64,000 nucleotides of DNA from Apodospora peruviana. Its lineage: Eukaryota > Ascomycota > Sordariomycetes > Sordariales > Lasiosphaeriaceae. The position numbers were made by a program, and so were the translations under genes. The DNA lies in assembly GCA_033439685.1 (NCBI GenBank), contig JAUEDM010000001.1, positions 2,418,001 through 2,482,000 on the forward strand, in the 5' to 3' direction. This document shows, in pieces, positions 1-12,625 of this stretch; positions within the stretch are counted from its first letter, which is position 1; the number at the start of each line of letters is the position of its first letter. Under the pieces are notes generated by a model that ran no database searches, was not told the DNA's origin, and saw only the letters and a program-made list of their open reading frames with translations.

Positions 1-2751
1 AGACACCCTGTGCCCTGAGCCCTGAGCTTCATCTTTCCCTGTGCGGACTTGGTCCTTGGATTGATGTTGGGGTTGACCGCCATTTCTTCCAGTGCAAGTG
101 GTTTAGCTTCCGTCTTCCATCTTCTGGTTTATCACCCATCTTAGCCACCTCAACATACCGCCAGCTGAAGCTTGGGCATTCAGGCGACTTGCATCGTGCA
201 GATCAGTTATGGAACCTAATTACGACCGCTCTCCGCGTCTTATCCCAACACGTCACGTCTTTCAATGTTGAATTTGGGATTCAAGGCTTTGGGATTCGAT
301 CCCGATCTCGAACACATCTGTCGGACCCCGCAACGCTGCACGGAAAGGCAACTTGGGACACTTGCCGCTGGTTGGTAACCCGTATTCCCTACTCGACCTC
401 CCCCGAAGCTGGGAGTTGAGCTGCCAGGAAACCGGGCACGGGGTTCCATGGTATCCCGGGAACCAACCAGCTTCCTGAGTTAGGTCCCCGAACTGCTCAA
501 TTAGGAAACCCTCTTGTCAACCAAGCGGTCCCGCTTCCAACCGGGAACACGTTGGTCATGATATCCGTCTCCGTCTGGCCACCAAGCAAATGCCTCTAGC
601 CATGTTTTTCGCTACAGCACAAGTTGGCTTCCATTTCGGTAGCAACATGGCATCAGCGATTGGCGAGTCCAGTGACTTAAGAGGCGAGATGCCATGGCAG
701 ATGTCAGCCTGAAACCAAACCACTTATATCACACAAGTACCAGGTAGGTACTGTTATTCCAGCCGCTCCACAGCTCTAACCAAGTCACCCTGTTTTGGTA
801 TCAGGCTGACACTTCTCATCATTTAAGGCCATAGGAAGAGTAGGATGTTTACGCTGTGTTCGGCTGTCATCATGCCAGACAGTCTCCTTTCACGTTGTAT
901 ACGACTCTTCACGGACGGAGGAGACCCCGGCCGCAGATGCTTGCGAATGCAGCTAGCAACACAGCTTGCCGGAGACACACATGTCATCTGCGTTATCCTA
1001 GCCGTACTGGACCCATGTGAACACACGAAATCTCGGCTTTGTTGGCACGGCGTCGGGATCTGGAATACCAGCCACCCCATATATCATCTCACCGCTGTGG
1101 ACAATCAGATCCCCGGTCAGGAGGGAATTAGACCTGCAGGGGGGACCGAACTGTCGGGTTCCCAAAAGGTTGGGGGCCATTTCACCATTGTCGGCAGGAC
1201 CATCTTGGATCTTTTGCCCATCACCACCGAGACAAACGAAAAAAGCACCCTGTACGAAATGACAAGCTCTTGCGTTTCGTTTCACTCAGGTCTTATTGCC
1301 GTCAGTCACACCTGCCAAGGTGGCAGAGTGTCTCGCTTAACAGCATCGCCAGTTGTCATGAAGCGCGCGCGAAGCGCGGCAGGCAGCTTTTGGTGATTTG
1401 CCTTCCGCTTTCGGTACCATTCTTGCCAGTGCCGAGTGCCATTACGCGAATTTGTCTCAGACGATTTCAGATAACCCTTTCCCGGGGCAATGGAGCCGCA
1501 AACTGTCAGGTCTCAGCGTTTCTCTTTGGGCGAAAAGGGACTGTTGGTTCTCTCCCACTTTTCTACCAACACAGTAGTCACACAAAAGAAGGTAACTTTT
1601 TTTTTTCCATTTTCGATCCATTATGTGGCTGACTGGGCTGCCGCTGTTCTGCCTCGCCCATCACATCCATCCAATATTATCGTCGGACAAAACGGCTGTG
1701 ACGCACAAGCCGAGCCATGCAGATTGGGCGGCCGATTTTAATCTCTCAAGAGCTACTGCCTAAGCAGAATGTGATGATAGGTTCTCCCGCTTCGTTCCTG
1801 CACACCCACTCCCAACATTTCAGACTGGGGAGGTTTATCTGCAAGATGGATGTGGCCTCCAAATCGAAGAAAAAAGTTGGAACCATCCAGATCGACGAGA
1901 GGGTGAAGTGATGGTGAGAAAGAGAGGGGTAAGCATCCACAGATCACGTCGTGTGATACCTACATAGATGATCCAGTAGGCCCGAGCGTTGGAAAGATAT
2001 CTCCTGATATGGGTCTCTGTACGGAGTAGGTACGGTGTACCGAAATATCCTTGAGATCTGTACCGATTAGACATAGAGTGTAGATGAATTTTGGCAGTAC
2101 CATGGACCATCTCAGCTGGCTCGATGTCTATACTTCAAAGCCGTGTTATCGACTTGCACTCGCTTCCGATTTTGCTGCCGATTCGGTCCGAGCATTATTT
2201 GTTCTTTTGTGGGTGATTACTCCCTCCTCTCCAAGATATGCGACATTTCTATACAACGATCTTTCTGATTTCCGTCATCATATAACGGGCGATGTGCTCT
2301 ACGCTGCCCATATGTTGCGCCCGCGGGGCTTGATATTCACCGTCAAATGAAAGTCAGGTAGTTGCACGGTTGGTTGCCTCTTTCCATCTGCAGGTACTGG
2401 GTAGGCAGCCGGTTGATCCGAGCATGTATTCTGCAAAGTCAATACTTGCCCTACAGTTACCTCTAGGCATAAACCAAGCCTTGGCCGTGGTGGGTGGAGT
2501 GCAGTACCATGAGATAATATGTCTTTGGCCATATATCAAGCACCATTTCTCCATCGAGACCTGAACTCAAATTATACGAGTTGTACCCACAGACACAGAT
2601 CAAAAATACAACACTTATCAATTATGGATAATCAAGATTTGTGCTGCTGCTAGGTATATATGTAAAGCAGAGGGTATCCGAACAAAAACAACAAGGTCAC
2701 CATTGAAACTCAATTTTTGTCAAAAATCCCGAAGTCTCACCACGTCACGGG
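1..2751. other. Intergenic region, no gene seen
   Basis: No open frame here has recognisable domains, good codon character or plausible splice partners. The longest frame (845-1396, plus) reads as a low-complexity chance ORF. A poly-T run lies near 1597-1606. The words TACGGAGTA (2020-2028) and ACGGGTTA (2747-2754, overlapping the permease stop codon) occur here. The right end must hold the 3' UTR of the minus-strand permease. Confidence 0.6.
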
Positions 2752-4859
2752 TTAACTCGCCTTCTTCTCCGTGCCCTCGCCAGGAGCCTCATACGTGGGA
2801 TCAACACCATGGGACACCCCTCCTCTGTCGTCTTGAATGTACAGAGACATGACCTTTGGTCCAGGATAATGCCGAACAGCGTGCGCCACCCACCAGATTG
2901 CGGTGAGCGTGACCACTCCGACGAGGATGACGCTGTTGTAGTTCATGGATTCTTTGGTTGTCGGGAGGGCATATGCTATACATATATATCAAAATTAGTA
3001 AACCAGAATCACAATTTACACCTTCATTTCTGCAAAAGGCGGATAGGAAGTTACTAACGGAAGCAGTAAAAGATGTTGAACAACGCAATGAACAGGACAG
3101 CCAGGGTGTTGACAGGCGTCCCGAACTTGCCCAGGTGGAAGGGCCCCTTGGGGAAGTACTTGCGGCCGGTGAGGACGTTTGCCAGAAAGGGGATGGCGTA
3201 CGACACCGTGGTCAGGATGATGAAAGAGCCGGTCAAGTCCAAGAACGCGGTCGAGCTTCCCAGGGGAATCGCCCCCAGGCCCGTGGCGACGACAGCCACA
3301 AACAGCGTTGATTGAACCGGGCAGCTCAGTTTCTCGTTGACCCTCGAAAAGAAGGGCGCAAACGGCACCGCATTATCACGGGCCAGAGCCCAGTAGATGC
3401 GCGAGTTTGTCAAGACGGTGCCCACAACGCAGAGGAAAGAGGAGCAGAAGATGATGAACAAGAGCCCGAATGTTGCTCCAAGGTTCTGGCTTCCGTCTGA
3501 GTTCGCTGTCGCCTGGGCGTAGATGCTGGCAAGCGGGTAGGTGTTGATGCCCAGGGTGAGAGCATCGAGATCGGTGATCGCGTAGCAGAGCGCAATAGCA
3601 AAGCAAAACGCATCTGAATGGTCGGAACGTCAGCAAGGCTCGCTGTGGCTTCCAGCTTATCAGCCTCGTGACCACTTACAGAGGAAGCCGAGTCCGATCT
3701 GAAGAGCAATCGCCTTGGGAAGATCCTTCCTGGGACGAGGCAGCTCCTCGGCCATATGGGTAATCGCGTCCGGCGTGCCGATGGTAAAAGAACCATTCAA
3801 GACTCCTGTCAAAAAGGCAACACCTCCTCCCCAACCCGTGAGATTATTCTCTTCGAAAGAGCCCCAGACAAAATGGTTAGAGGCATGTTGTTTCGGCATG
3901 GCGGCGAGAACAATAATCGTGATGATGCCTCCTGCAATGACGAAGAACATGCCTAGGTTCTGGGTGTGCGGGATAACCCGGTTGGCGAAGATGATGATGC
4001 CCGTGGTAATCCACAGGATCAAGAGGTAGGTGACATACACCTGCCACGCATCGTAGACGTATGTGTCCTGGTGATAGACGACGTACATGTTGACCAGGAT
4101 ATTCGCCGTGATTTGAACCAGCGCCGCTAGATCGAACATCCATCCGTAGAAGTTAATCCATCCGGTAAAGAAACCGACTATGCGGCCCCATTTGGGACCA
4201 GCAGCTAAACGGTGGTACTTCTGTTAGCATTTCGTTGTGTTTCCAAGAAATAGACACCACACCGGTGTAATCCCCCGTTGGAACCCCCAGGCTGGTTCGG
4301 TTTGTTTAGACTCGTTATGGTGATGGAATATGGAAGGTCGTAAACCGTAATCAACAAAACATACCGATAGTCGCCCAGTGGTATACGCCGCCAGCAGTCG
4401 GGACAGAGGAGGAGAACTTCGCGACAAGAATCAGTAGGTTGCTCTCATATGTTTCTCAAAGCTTGTCATGCATCTTCCCATACCTCTGCGAGTCCGAGGC
4501 CGATAAAACTATAGTAAAACAAAGCGACGATAAGGCCAAAGATTATGCCAGGAGGGCCGCCATTGACTGCGAAGAAATGCTTGGTGTTAGTGGCTCCCGA
4601 ATATCTCGGGTCATGGGTCAAGAATTCAAGGCGAGGAATTGAAGGCCGTCATACGGATTGAGACCGAGATGGAAGAGCCCAAAGCAACCCAGGCGTTGTC
4701 AACAGTCACAGCGATGCCAGCGAGTCCCAACAGCGAGTATTGGCGTCTCAATTGGTCCTTGTAACCCGAGGCGTTAATGACAACGCCATTTTCGACAGCG
4801 AGAACCGTCTCGTCCTCGGAACCGCCATCCAGGGCGCGTCCTTTATCGTCTGCACTCAT
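2752..4859 (-). CDS. Amino acid/choline-type permease, APC superfamily
   Basis: Six exons: complement(2752..2975, 3059..3613, 3680..4204, 4365..4416, 4484..4566, 4655..4859). All phases join and give 547 residues. Seen: a short hydrophilic N terminus, then many hydrophobic helices consistent with the 12 of the APC fold. The N-terminal motif NGGPPGIIFGLIVALFYY and the following AEFSSSVPTAGGVYHWAT match the conserved TM1-TM3 region of fungal amino acid/GABA/choline permeases. The motif TPDAITHMAEELPRPRKDLP is the family's conserved loop before TM7. Known of the family: proton-coupled plasma-membrane uptake of amino acids, GABA, choline or polyamines. The substrate cannot be told from sequence alone. 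The start at 4859 is the first ATG ahead of the conserved core. A UGA4-like GABA permease or a HNM1-like choline carrier are the main alternatives. Confidence 0.9.
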
Positions 4860-6653
4860 TCTCGGAATCCCTGTCTCGCGGATTCGAAATTATGTTTGTT
4901 GGGGAGTAGGTGAGGGAGCCGTGTTCCACGGAGCTACACCGCGTGGTCTCTTACACAAGCAGCACGGACACGTGAAAGAATCGAGTCAGATGGAAGCTCT
5001 CATCCAGACTCAAAAAAAAAGCAGGCAGGAACCAAAACGCGAGAAGCCACGAGGTCAGAGCTCTCAATAAGACGATGCGCGACTCCCTCCTTCTCCCACG
5101 GTGCCAAGGCGTGACGACGTTGCAGCCACTGGGCTTTTGTACCGTCTGGAAGGTGCATGATATGGAATCGATATGCAGGGCTGGACCAAAGCTTCTGTTG
5201 CACGCTGCTATCTCCCCTGATAGCAGCCCAGAACAAAATTTGATAAGAAGCATGACACCACGACCTGGAATCCCCCGCATATCCCCGGAGACCCACTAGA
5301 GTCTGCGTTTCCGTCCCAATCCCCAAAGCTTGACCCCCAACTGCCGGACGATTGACAGGGGTTTGTCGCCTTCAAAGGCTTCGACCTCAAGAGCTCATAG
5401 GTTGGGATTTGTGAGCTGCTGAGGTGTAACCAGCGGGAACAGTGGACTGGAAGAGCGTCGTTGGTCCTCATTCGCACGGTGGTCGGGGAGCTTGTTGTGG
5501 TGCGTGAGTTTCGGTTTTCGGAGGAGATAAGTGAATTATCTTTGACATCTTATCGAGTTTCTCTCTGATTGGCCTTCATGTCATCGTCATCGATTGTGTG
5601 GGGGTTACACTTCACGCCCCAAAAAAACAGCAGAGCACGCACCAGATGAGAAGATCATGATGCGGTGATACTGATCGTGCGGCTGACCGAAGGCATACCT
5701 ACACGCATACGGTCCTGCATCAACAGCCAAAGCGCCTGTATTTTTGTCTTGAAAACAAAAATGATGAGCTGAGCCGACAGCTGTCTTGGGGATGTTCCGA
5801 CTCGGATTAACGAACCATTGAAGCCTGCGCCGTGAGATGCTGTGGCGTCTGGAGCTTCTTTGTGGTACCGTAGTTCTGCATGACGGAACATGTTTGGCGC
5901 GGGGGACGGGAGCGTTCAACTGCGTGGTGGTCTGAAAGGAACTGGTCTGGGACGCAAACATCGTATATCAAGCAGAACAAACTTAAACGGAAAGTTGATC
6001 GAGTTGCAAATTGGAGAGATCGGTCTCAGGACAGAAGGGAAAAAAAGAACTTTGTCTTTTACAACCATCACGTGGAAGTCGTCCATGCCGCCTCCTATGC
6101 GATGGAGCCCTCTTGCTACTTTATTTGCAGTTCAGTGTTACATAGCAAATGTGAATGTAAATTTATTGGCAATCTCGACCCAAACATTTACGTCAGCCGC
6201 CTTCCTTCCCCCAATTACGGAGCATGAATTTTGTGGTGAGTTTCAGGTTTATTATACCTAGGCGGTCAAAGTGCGGAGCCGGGCACCGAACCCGGAGCTA
6301 GTGATCGATCAACAGCGGAGCGCGATGCTCGACGGGGTTGCCGATAGCCTGCAACGTCAACCATTGTCAAGTGGAGACAAGAAACTAGAAACCGCCTCTG
6401 TCTTCTATCATCTATCGCAACCGCTACAGATGTTGTCCGTAGACATTTTTAGGATTAATAGTCTGGACTTCGGATGTGTTGGCAGAAATTGCTTCGCTGG
6501 CACAGAGTCACATCTGTAGAGGTATCAAGGTCTACTCATACCGGACTGACATTTTGAAGAGGGAAAAAAGAAAGAAAGAAAGAAAAGCATGCTCATTGCC
6601 GCCCAGTGTGATCCATGTTGACAAAAAGTCGAGCTACGAAGAAGTCTAGAGCC
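4860..6653. other. Intergenic region between permease and NPT1
   Basis: It holds the upstream region of the permease (minus strand) and the 3' side of NPT1. A short (AAAG)n tract sits at about 6564-6586. No frame here has coding character; the 115-123-residue frames around 5880-6261 are compositionally random. Confidence 0.55.
6564..6586. repeat. (AAAG)n microsatellite
   Basis: About five AAAG units, slightly interrupted, just downstream of the NPT1 stop codon. Confidence 0.8.
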
Positions 6654-8189
6654 TCATGCCTTAGCTGCAGCATCTCCTTCCCGGCCCCATCTCGCCGTCT
6701 CATCTCCGCCAACCCAGTCCTTCTCAACATAGCCAAGCTCGCGCTTAACCTTATCAACCGTCGCTTTGTCTCCGGTATTCTTTCCGGCGTTATCACTATA
6801 CGAGTGCGTTAGATATGCTGGCATCAATCAAGTCATTGCGATCTTGCAGGCATCCAGGAATGCTCACCTGATCTTTATTGCCGGTTGACCTCCGGCCGAG
6901 CTCAGCTTGATAACAATATTCAATGGGGTCGACTTCTTGCCCGTCGTCGTGTGGACAAAATCATTGGTGAGGAACGTGCCGACGCCGAACGTCGGCTGGA
7001 ACCCGGCTTCCTCCGAGGATTGCTTGTATTCCAGGCACCGGTCGATGTTGAGCGAGTCCGAAAATACAATGACCTTCTTGTCGCGAATTCCCTGCTCATC
7101 GTAGAACTTGCGCATCATCTTGACGAAGCCCTTGGGGTCTCCGGAATCCTGCCGCACACCGGTGAAAACCTCGGCGTACGTCTTGCCCGCCGATCCTTGC
7201 ACCTTTTCCACCAGATTCTCTACCGCCGTGGTAAACGTATCCGCAATACTGTGTTTCCTCTTGGGCTTCTCTGCCGGGTCCCGGCCTTTCTCCAGATGCC
7301 TAACTGGTTTGCTGAAGGCCTTGAGGAATTCGGGGGTGCCAAAGGTGTCTGTCAGGGCAATGCCCAGAACGCCCTCTCCAAAGCAGCCGACCCAGCGGCA
7401 CAGAGCCTCCTCAGTCGACATCTTGTAGTCGCCGATGATTGCGGCAATGCCCATAAACCACTCATGTGCGACGGTGCCGACAGGCGGAATACCAAAACGC
7501 ATAGCTAGGTGGACGTTGCTTGTCCCCGAGAGCTTGCCGGGAAACCCGCGCTTTTCGGCCTCTTTGCTGGCTCTCGTGAGCCCTCTGAAGACGAGCGCCT
7601 GGGTATGGTAGTCTCGCCGCCGCCGTGTGCCGAACTCAGAGAAGACGCAGCCAGCCTCGAGCAGCCTGATTCCCTTTTCGAAAGCCTTCTCTTCTTGGCC
7701 GTCATATGTCCAGTCCGGATCCATGTACTTGAAGTAAGCTTCGGAAGTCAGGGCCAAGAGCGGGATTTCGTAGAGAATAGTCTCTGACCACGTTCCGCTG
7801 ATGGCGATATGGATATCGCCAATGTCAGACGGGGAACCGGTGTCCTTACCCACTGGTAGAAAGGTGATGACAACTTGCTCCCGTGGCCGGAGACGGAAGT
7901 CTTGGAGAAACTCAAGGTAGGCAGATGTCAGGTAAGGGCAGTGTGTCTTGAGGTATTGGTGCTCTTCGGCTGATAGGGAAATGTTGCCAAGCTTCCTGAT
8001 TTGTTCCTCAAGCCACTGGAAAGCCTTGCGCGATAGCTTCTTCTCTGGAGTTCGGTTGGTGAACGAATAAGTAACAGGGACATCTTTGTAGTACTTGAGG
8101 ACGGCGCATTGCATCGTCAACTTGTACAGATCCGTGTCCAGGAATGATATAACGCCCTCGGGGTAGGGCGAAGAGCTGTTGAAGTCCAT
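6654..8189 (-). CDS. NPT1: Nicotinate phosphoribosyltransferase
   Basis: Two exons: complement(6654..6795, 6868..8189), 487 residues. The intron (72 bases) splits the codon for the Ser in IKISDN. The enzyme makes nicotinate mononucleotide from nicotinate and PRPP, the entry step of the Preiss-Handler NAD salvage route. Seen: the N-terminal LDTDLYKLTMQ signature; FSEFGTRRRRDYHTQ (about residues 185-200); the GTVAHEWFMG segment with the histidine that is phosphorylated in this family; TGVRQDSGDP and FSDSLNID in the PRPP-binding half; and FGVGTFLTND. A basic insert (near residues 300-340, containing KPKRKHS) makes it longer than the yeast enzyme. The C-terminal exon ends GDAAAKA. It is divergent from UTP4 across 870 bases. 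Confidence 0.97.
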
Positions 8190-9059
8190 GGTGGAAAATG
8201 TCCTTCAAAAGCACCGGTAGTGAAAAGGTTGCTGCGGATTTCGCAAGACGGCTTGCGCAATAGGTACCTCGGCAAGCAGAGGAAGAAGATGTCTGTTATG
8301 GGAAACAGGTTGAGCTTCTTTAGGGGCGAAAAAATCGACTTCTGCGGTAAGATATGAGTCTCTGGAAGTTTCCGATAAGTATGCGACCGGAAGCTAATAT
8401 AAGAAAGAAACTGAAATCTCCAAAGGTTCGACAAGTCGCGGTCCTCAGTCAGACCCAAAGTTTGAGTTCACGCAATGCGAAGCAAACGAGGGGTTAAGAG
8501 GTGGAGACGATTGCCAGATGCTTCGAGTGCTTTAGGTAATGTATGCACTGGAAGTAAGGAATGTAGGACCTTTAATATGACGGAAATTCCAAACAAGACG
8601 ATATTAGATGCTTTTCTCTTTGATTTGGACTCAGTACGGGTTAAATGTTGCACTGTTGAGTCTTAAAGGCCTTGATTGGCGATGACACAAACAGACCGAA
8701 CTGAGGGAGATGGAATTGGGGTTTGTTTTTGGTGGGGTAGCTGCCATACCGTCTGTATCCTCTGGCTGCTGCCGCCTATCAGAGAGGCCTCTCGGGCTCT
8801 GCCGGCTGCACAGCGCCACAGCTTGAGGGGCAGACTGCAGAGCGATTCCGCCTTGCATGTGATGCACAGACCACACCTTAATGGACACTGACCGACTTCC
8901 ACGCGAAAAGTTTCGAGGCGGCAGAAAAAAAAAAGGTCTTGGACCGACAGCTTCAGACAAAAAATCGGAGACCCGCGCCAAGAAGCTCAAAACAGTCGAT
9001 ACATTCTTTTTTGGCGACTCCGAGGCCAAATAGAAAACGACGGCAACAACACCGAAATT
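8190..9059. promoter_or_regulatory. Divergent NPT1/UTP4 upstream region
   Basis: An 870-base spacer between the start codons of NPT1 (minus) and UTP4 (plus). It must hold both promoters. It contains one ACGGGTTA word (8636-8643) and a poly-A run near 8926-8937 close to the UTP4 start. No coding frame is supported. Confidence 0.6.
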
Positions 9060-11786
9060 ATGGATATCCATCGGTGCCGATTCGTGCCGTACCCAGCCTC
9101 CGCAATCAATGCCGTTGCATTTACACACTCGTCGCTGGCCCCGTCCAGGAAAGGTCATCTCCAGAAAAAGGTCCCGGTTCGGTTAGCCATTGGCCGCGCA
9201 AATGGCGACATCGAGATATGGAATCCCCTCGGCGGCGTATGGCATCAAGAGCTGGTCATGCCGGGTGGCAAGGACAGGAGTGTAGACGGGTTGGTCTGGG
9301 TCACCGATCCCGACGAGGAAATGGCCGACGGCAAGGTCATCCACGGTAGATCCCGCCTCTTCAGCATTGGCTACACCACAACAATCACAGAGTGGGACTT
9401 GGAGAAGGCCAGGGCGAAGAAACACGCAAGTGGTCAACACGGAGATATATGGTGCCTCGGTGTTCAACCACCTGCCGCCGAAGGAGCGTCCAGCGCGACC
9501 AGGAAACTCGTTGCCGGTACCGTCGATGGCAATCTCGTGCTCTACTCGATCGAGGATGGCGATTTGCGATTTCAAAAGGCTTTGATCAAGACCCCGTCAA
9601 AGAAAATCAAGATGGTCAGTATCGCTTTCCAGTCGCGCAACGTCGTTGTCGTCGGCTGCTCCGACAGCACAATACGCGTCTACGATATCAGGAACGGAAC
9701 CATGCTGAGCCAAATGACTCTCGGGTCTGATTTGTCGGGAGGCTCCTCCAAGAATATAATTGTGTGGTCTGTCAAATGCCTACCAAACGGGGATATCGTC
9801 TCTGGTGATTCAACCGGTCAACTATGTATTTGGGACGGCAGGACATACACCCAGGCGCAGAGGATACAGAGCCACACCCAAGATATACTGTGCCTAGCAA
9901 TCAGTGCTGACGGTTCAAGAATTGTCTCCGGAGGCATGGACAGACGGACGGCTATGTACGAGCCGGCGGCTGGACATACCGGCCGCTGGTCTAAGATCTT
10001 TCATCGCAGGTATCACAACCATGATGTGAAGGCAATGGCCTCATTCGAAGGCAATGGCATGAGCATTGTGGTGTCCGGAGGTCAGCTTACCACTTTTTCT
10101 CTGAGTTGCACATATACTAACTAAACTATAGGCCCCGACGCCAGCCCTGTCGTTCTCCCACTCCGTGCAGCGGGCAAGGAATACCACCGAACCCTACCAC
10201 ATCTTCCGCAAAGCGCCAATATTCAGAGTGCTTCCAAAGCCCGGTTTCTACTCAGCTGGTGGGGAAATGAGATCCGCATCTGGGAACTCCTTAACCCAGC
10301 CAGAGAACTCCTGGCGGACGCGGGAGTTGGAGCCGAGATTCGGAAGAACCGACGCCTGATCGCTCAACTCTTGGTCAGGGGAGAATCTAATATTACGTCT
10401 GCCGCGATTAGCGTAGACGGAACCCTTCTTGTGGTCTCGACCGTTTCGGAGGTGAAGGCCTTCCAGCTCGACTGCGCCGGTTCAGCTCAACCCCAGCTAA
10501 AAAAGGTGGACATCGCGGCCACAGCTCAGGGAGCTACCAAGGTTGAAATCTCACCAGATACAAACTGGTTATCGTGGGTGTCAGAAGGGAGCAGAATCAT
10601 GATGGCCAGAGTCACTACGACCGAATCACCCAATGGAATCACATACGAAATTTCACGACCTTTCAAGCTGAGCCGGCTATGGCGCCAGGTCCCGAAGCAT
10701 CTTCTCCTCGGTGGACTTGGCTCCTACGACCGGAACGTTACGCATATGGCCTTCTCACCCGATAGCAAAATGATCAGCGTCGCAGACTTGGCTGGGTTTA
10801 TCGACACGTGGATCCTGTCTGGACCTGGGCAGCAGAGAAATGGCATAAACAGCGAGGCCGAAGCGGAAGCTTCCGCTAGCGAATCGTCGGATGAGGAGAG
10901 CGAACCGACAGAGGGCGAGCGGTGGACGCGTAATCCCAAGGCCTCTCTCATCCCCAAATTAGCATCTGCACCTGTGGTATTGTCCTTCTCGAAAACTGCC
11001 GTGCCCCACGGTCAAGGGGATGATGACTATCTCCTGCTGGCCATCACCACGTTGAAGCAAGTCCTCCTTTTCAATCCCCTCCATGGATCACTGGCAGATT
11101 GGTCACGCCGAAACACGTACGCCAAGCTCCCGGAGCAGCTCCGTATTACGAGAGACCTCGTCAAAGGCGTCGTATGGCAGGGCCAGCGAGCCTGGATCTA
11201 CGGCGTATCCTTCCTCTTCATGCTAGACCTGTCACAGGATCTTGCCGAGCCAGGATCTGCCGCGGGCGTTAAAAAGGGACAGAAACCAGGGTCCAAGCGG
11301 AAGCGAGATGGTCACGAAAGTGGAGCTGGAGGGAAGATGAACAAGCACGCCCTCGCTCCGCAGCAGATAAAAACCGCCGTTGAAGGGCCGGAAGGGATAA
11401 GGTGGGTGGATGTCGAGATGACGGATGCCGACGACGCAAAAAGCATTGGTGCGAGCAGCGAGTTTGATGAGGAGGACGATGACGACGACGAGACCGATGG
11501 CGGCGAGCTGCAGCGCTTGAGAGAAGGGGTCAATGGCGAGGACGCCGCCGCCCCGGAGAAGGGGAGCGTCACCCGGCGAGCAACATGGTGGCATACGTAT
11601 CAGTATAGGCCGATATTGGGTATCGTGCCGCTCGAAAGCACGAACCAGGCCGCACTGGAGCCGAATGGGGAAAACGGCGTGACCGACGGCGGGTTACCGC
11701 CACTCGAGGTCGCCCTCGTGGAGCGGCCGACTTGGGAGATCGATGTGGCGGAACGTTATTTTGCAGACAATGAGAGGGAGAGGTGA
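9060..11786 (+). CDS. UTP4: U3 snoRNP/SSU processome WD40 protein Utp4 (cirhin homologue)
   Basis: Two exons: 9060..10080 and 10132..11786, 891 residues. The intron is 51 bases with a TACTAAC branch site. Utp4 is a subunit of the t-UTP/UtpA subcomplex, which binds nascent pre-rRNA in the nucleolus and is needed for 18S rRNA maturation. Seen: an opening MDIHRCRFVPYPASAINAVA typical of Utp4, then repeated WD40-type blades (GRANGDIEIWNP, TVDGNLVLYSIEDG, GCSDSTIRVYDIRNG, GDSTGQLCIWDGR, GGMDRRTAMYEP). A second propeller follows, interrupted by acidic serine-rich linkers (about residues 577-600 and 775-800) and a basic stretch KPGSKRKRDG. Exon 2 continues in frame (GPDASPVVLPLRAAGKEYHR), which confirms the splice. 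The acidic linkers are usual in fungal nucleolar proteins. Confidence 0.95.
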
Positions 11787-12601
11787 ATGTAGACAGCGAA
11801 GGGAAGGGGTTTCTGAACTTGCCGGCGGTGAGTAGCTAAGGGGCCGTCGTCGGGAGTCGGCTGTGTGGAGAAGAAAGAGGCTTACGACAACGATGGCGAC
11901 GTCGGCGGCGAGACAAGTTTCCGCAAAAAGACTAGGTATTGTCGGCACTAGTTGGTCGGCTCGCTATCTGTTTGACACACGGCAGACGATCTCATGTGTA
12001 TGTACAGGATATGGGTGGAAGGAGGGGAGGGGGGTGTTGATATGTCGTCCTTGAGATTGGCCATCTGATGGGATGATGATAGAAAACCTGCTGGCTGACC
12101 GCCACTAGAAGGGGCGTGAAAATTTAATGAGTTTAGTTTTGTCTGAGATTGAACTTGACCAACGGAGAGTCCTTGTGTCTTCTGGTTGTGTATCTCCGGT
12201 TGTGTGCGATTGGTGTCTCGAGGTAAGACCTTGCGAACGCCCGGGAATGCTCGTGAGCCAACTTTCTCCTATTTCGATCTTGCTTTTATCCTCTACTGAT
12301 CATTCTCTCTTTCCTCCCTGAGTGTAAAGCGCGTTGCTGGAGACGCGGCATATCGTCTTCCTATGTGTGGTGAGATCATCCCGACCTCCCCATGGGATTA
12401 AGTACTCGGCTTTCCTCACTGGAACATACGAATCATCCTATATGTAGTGCTGGTCCCTTTGGGGGTTCAGATGCAAAGCGAAGAACCAAAGGTCAGGTCA
12501 TGAATACACGAAGAGCTAGCTACGTCCGGACCATGCTAGTATCTGTCCATTCTGGGGAGAGAATTACGCGGCACCCTCCTAAAGCAAGGAAGAGAAAGTA
12601 C

Positions 12602-12625
12602 CTTACCTTACCTGCCTAAGGTAAG
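12602..12625. repeat. Perfect 9-bp inverted repeat
   Basis: CTTACCTTA and TAAGGTAAG separated by six bases (CCTGCC). It could form a hairpin or a dyad protein site. It lies about 800 bases past the UTP4 stop codon. Function unknown. Confidence 0.75.

Noticed and set aside
845..1396. 183-codon plus-strand open frame
   Set aside because: No family resemblance, overlapping open frames on both strands and random composition; read as chance.
6885..7508. 207-codon plus-strand frame
   Set aside because: Antisense shadow of the NPT1 coding exon, which is unambiguous on the other strand.
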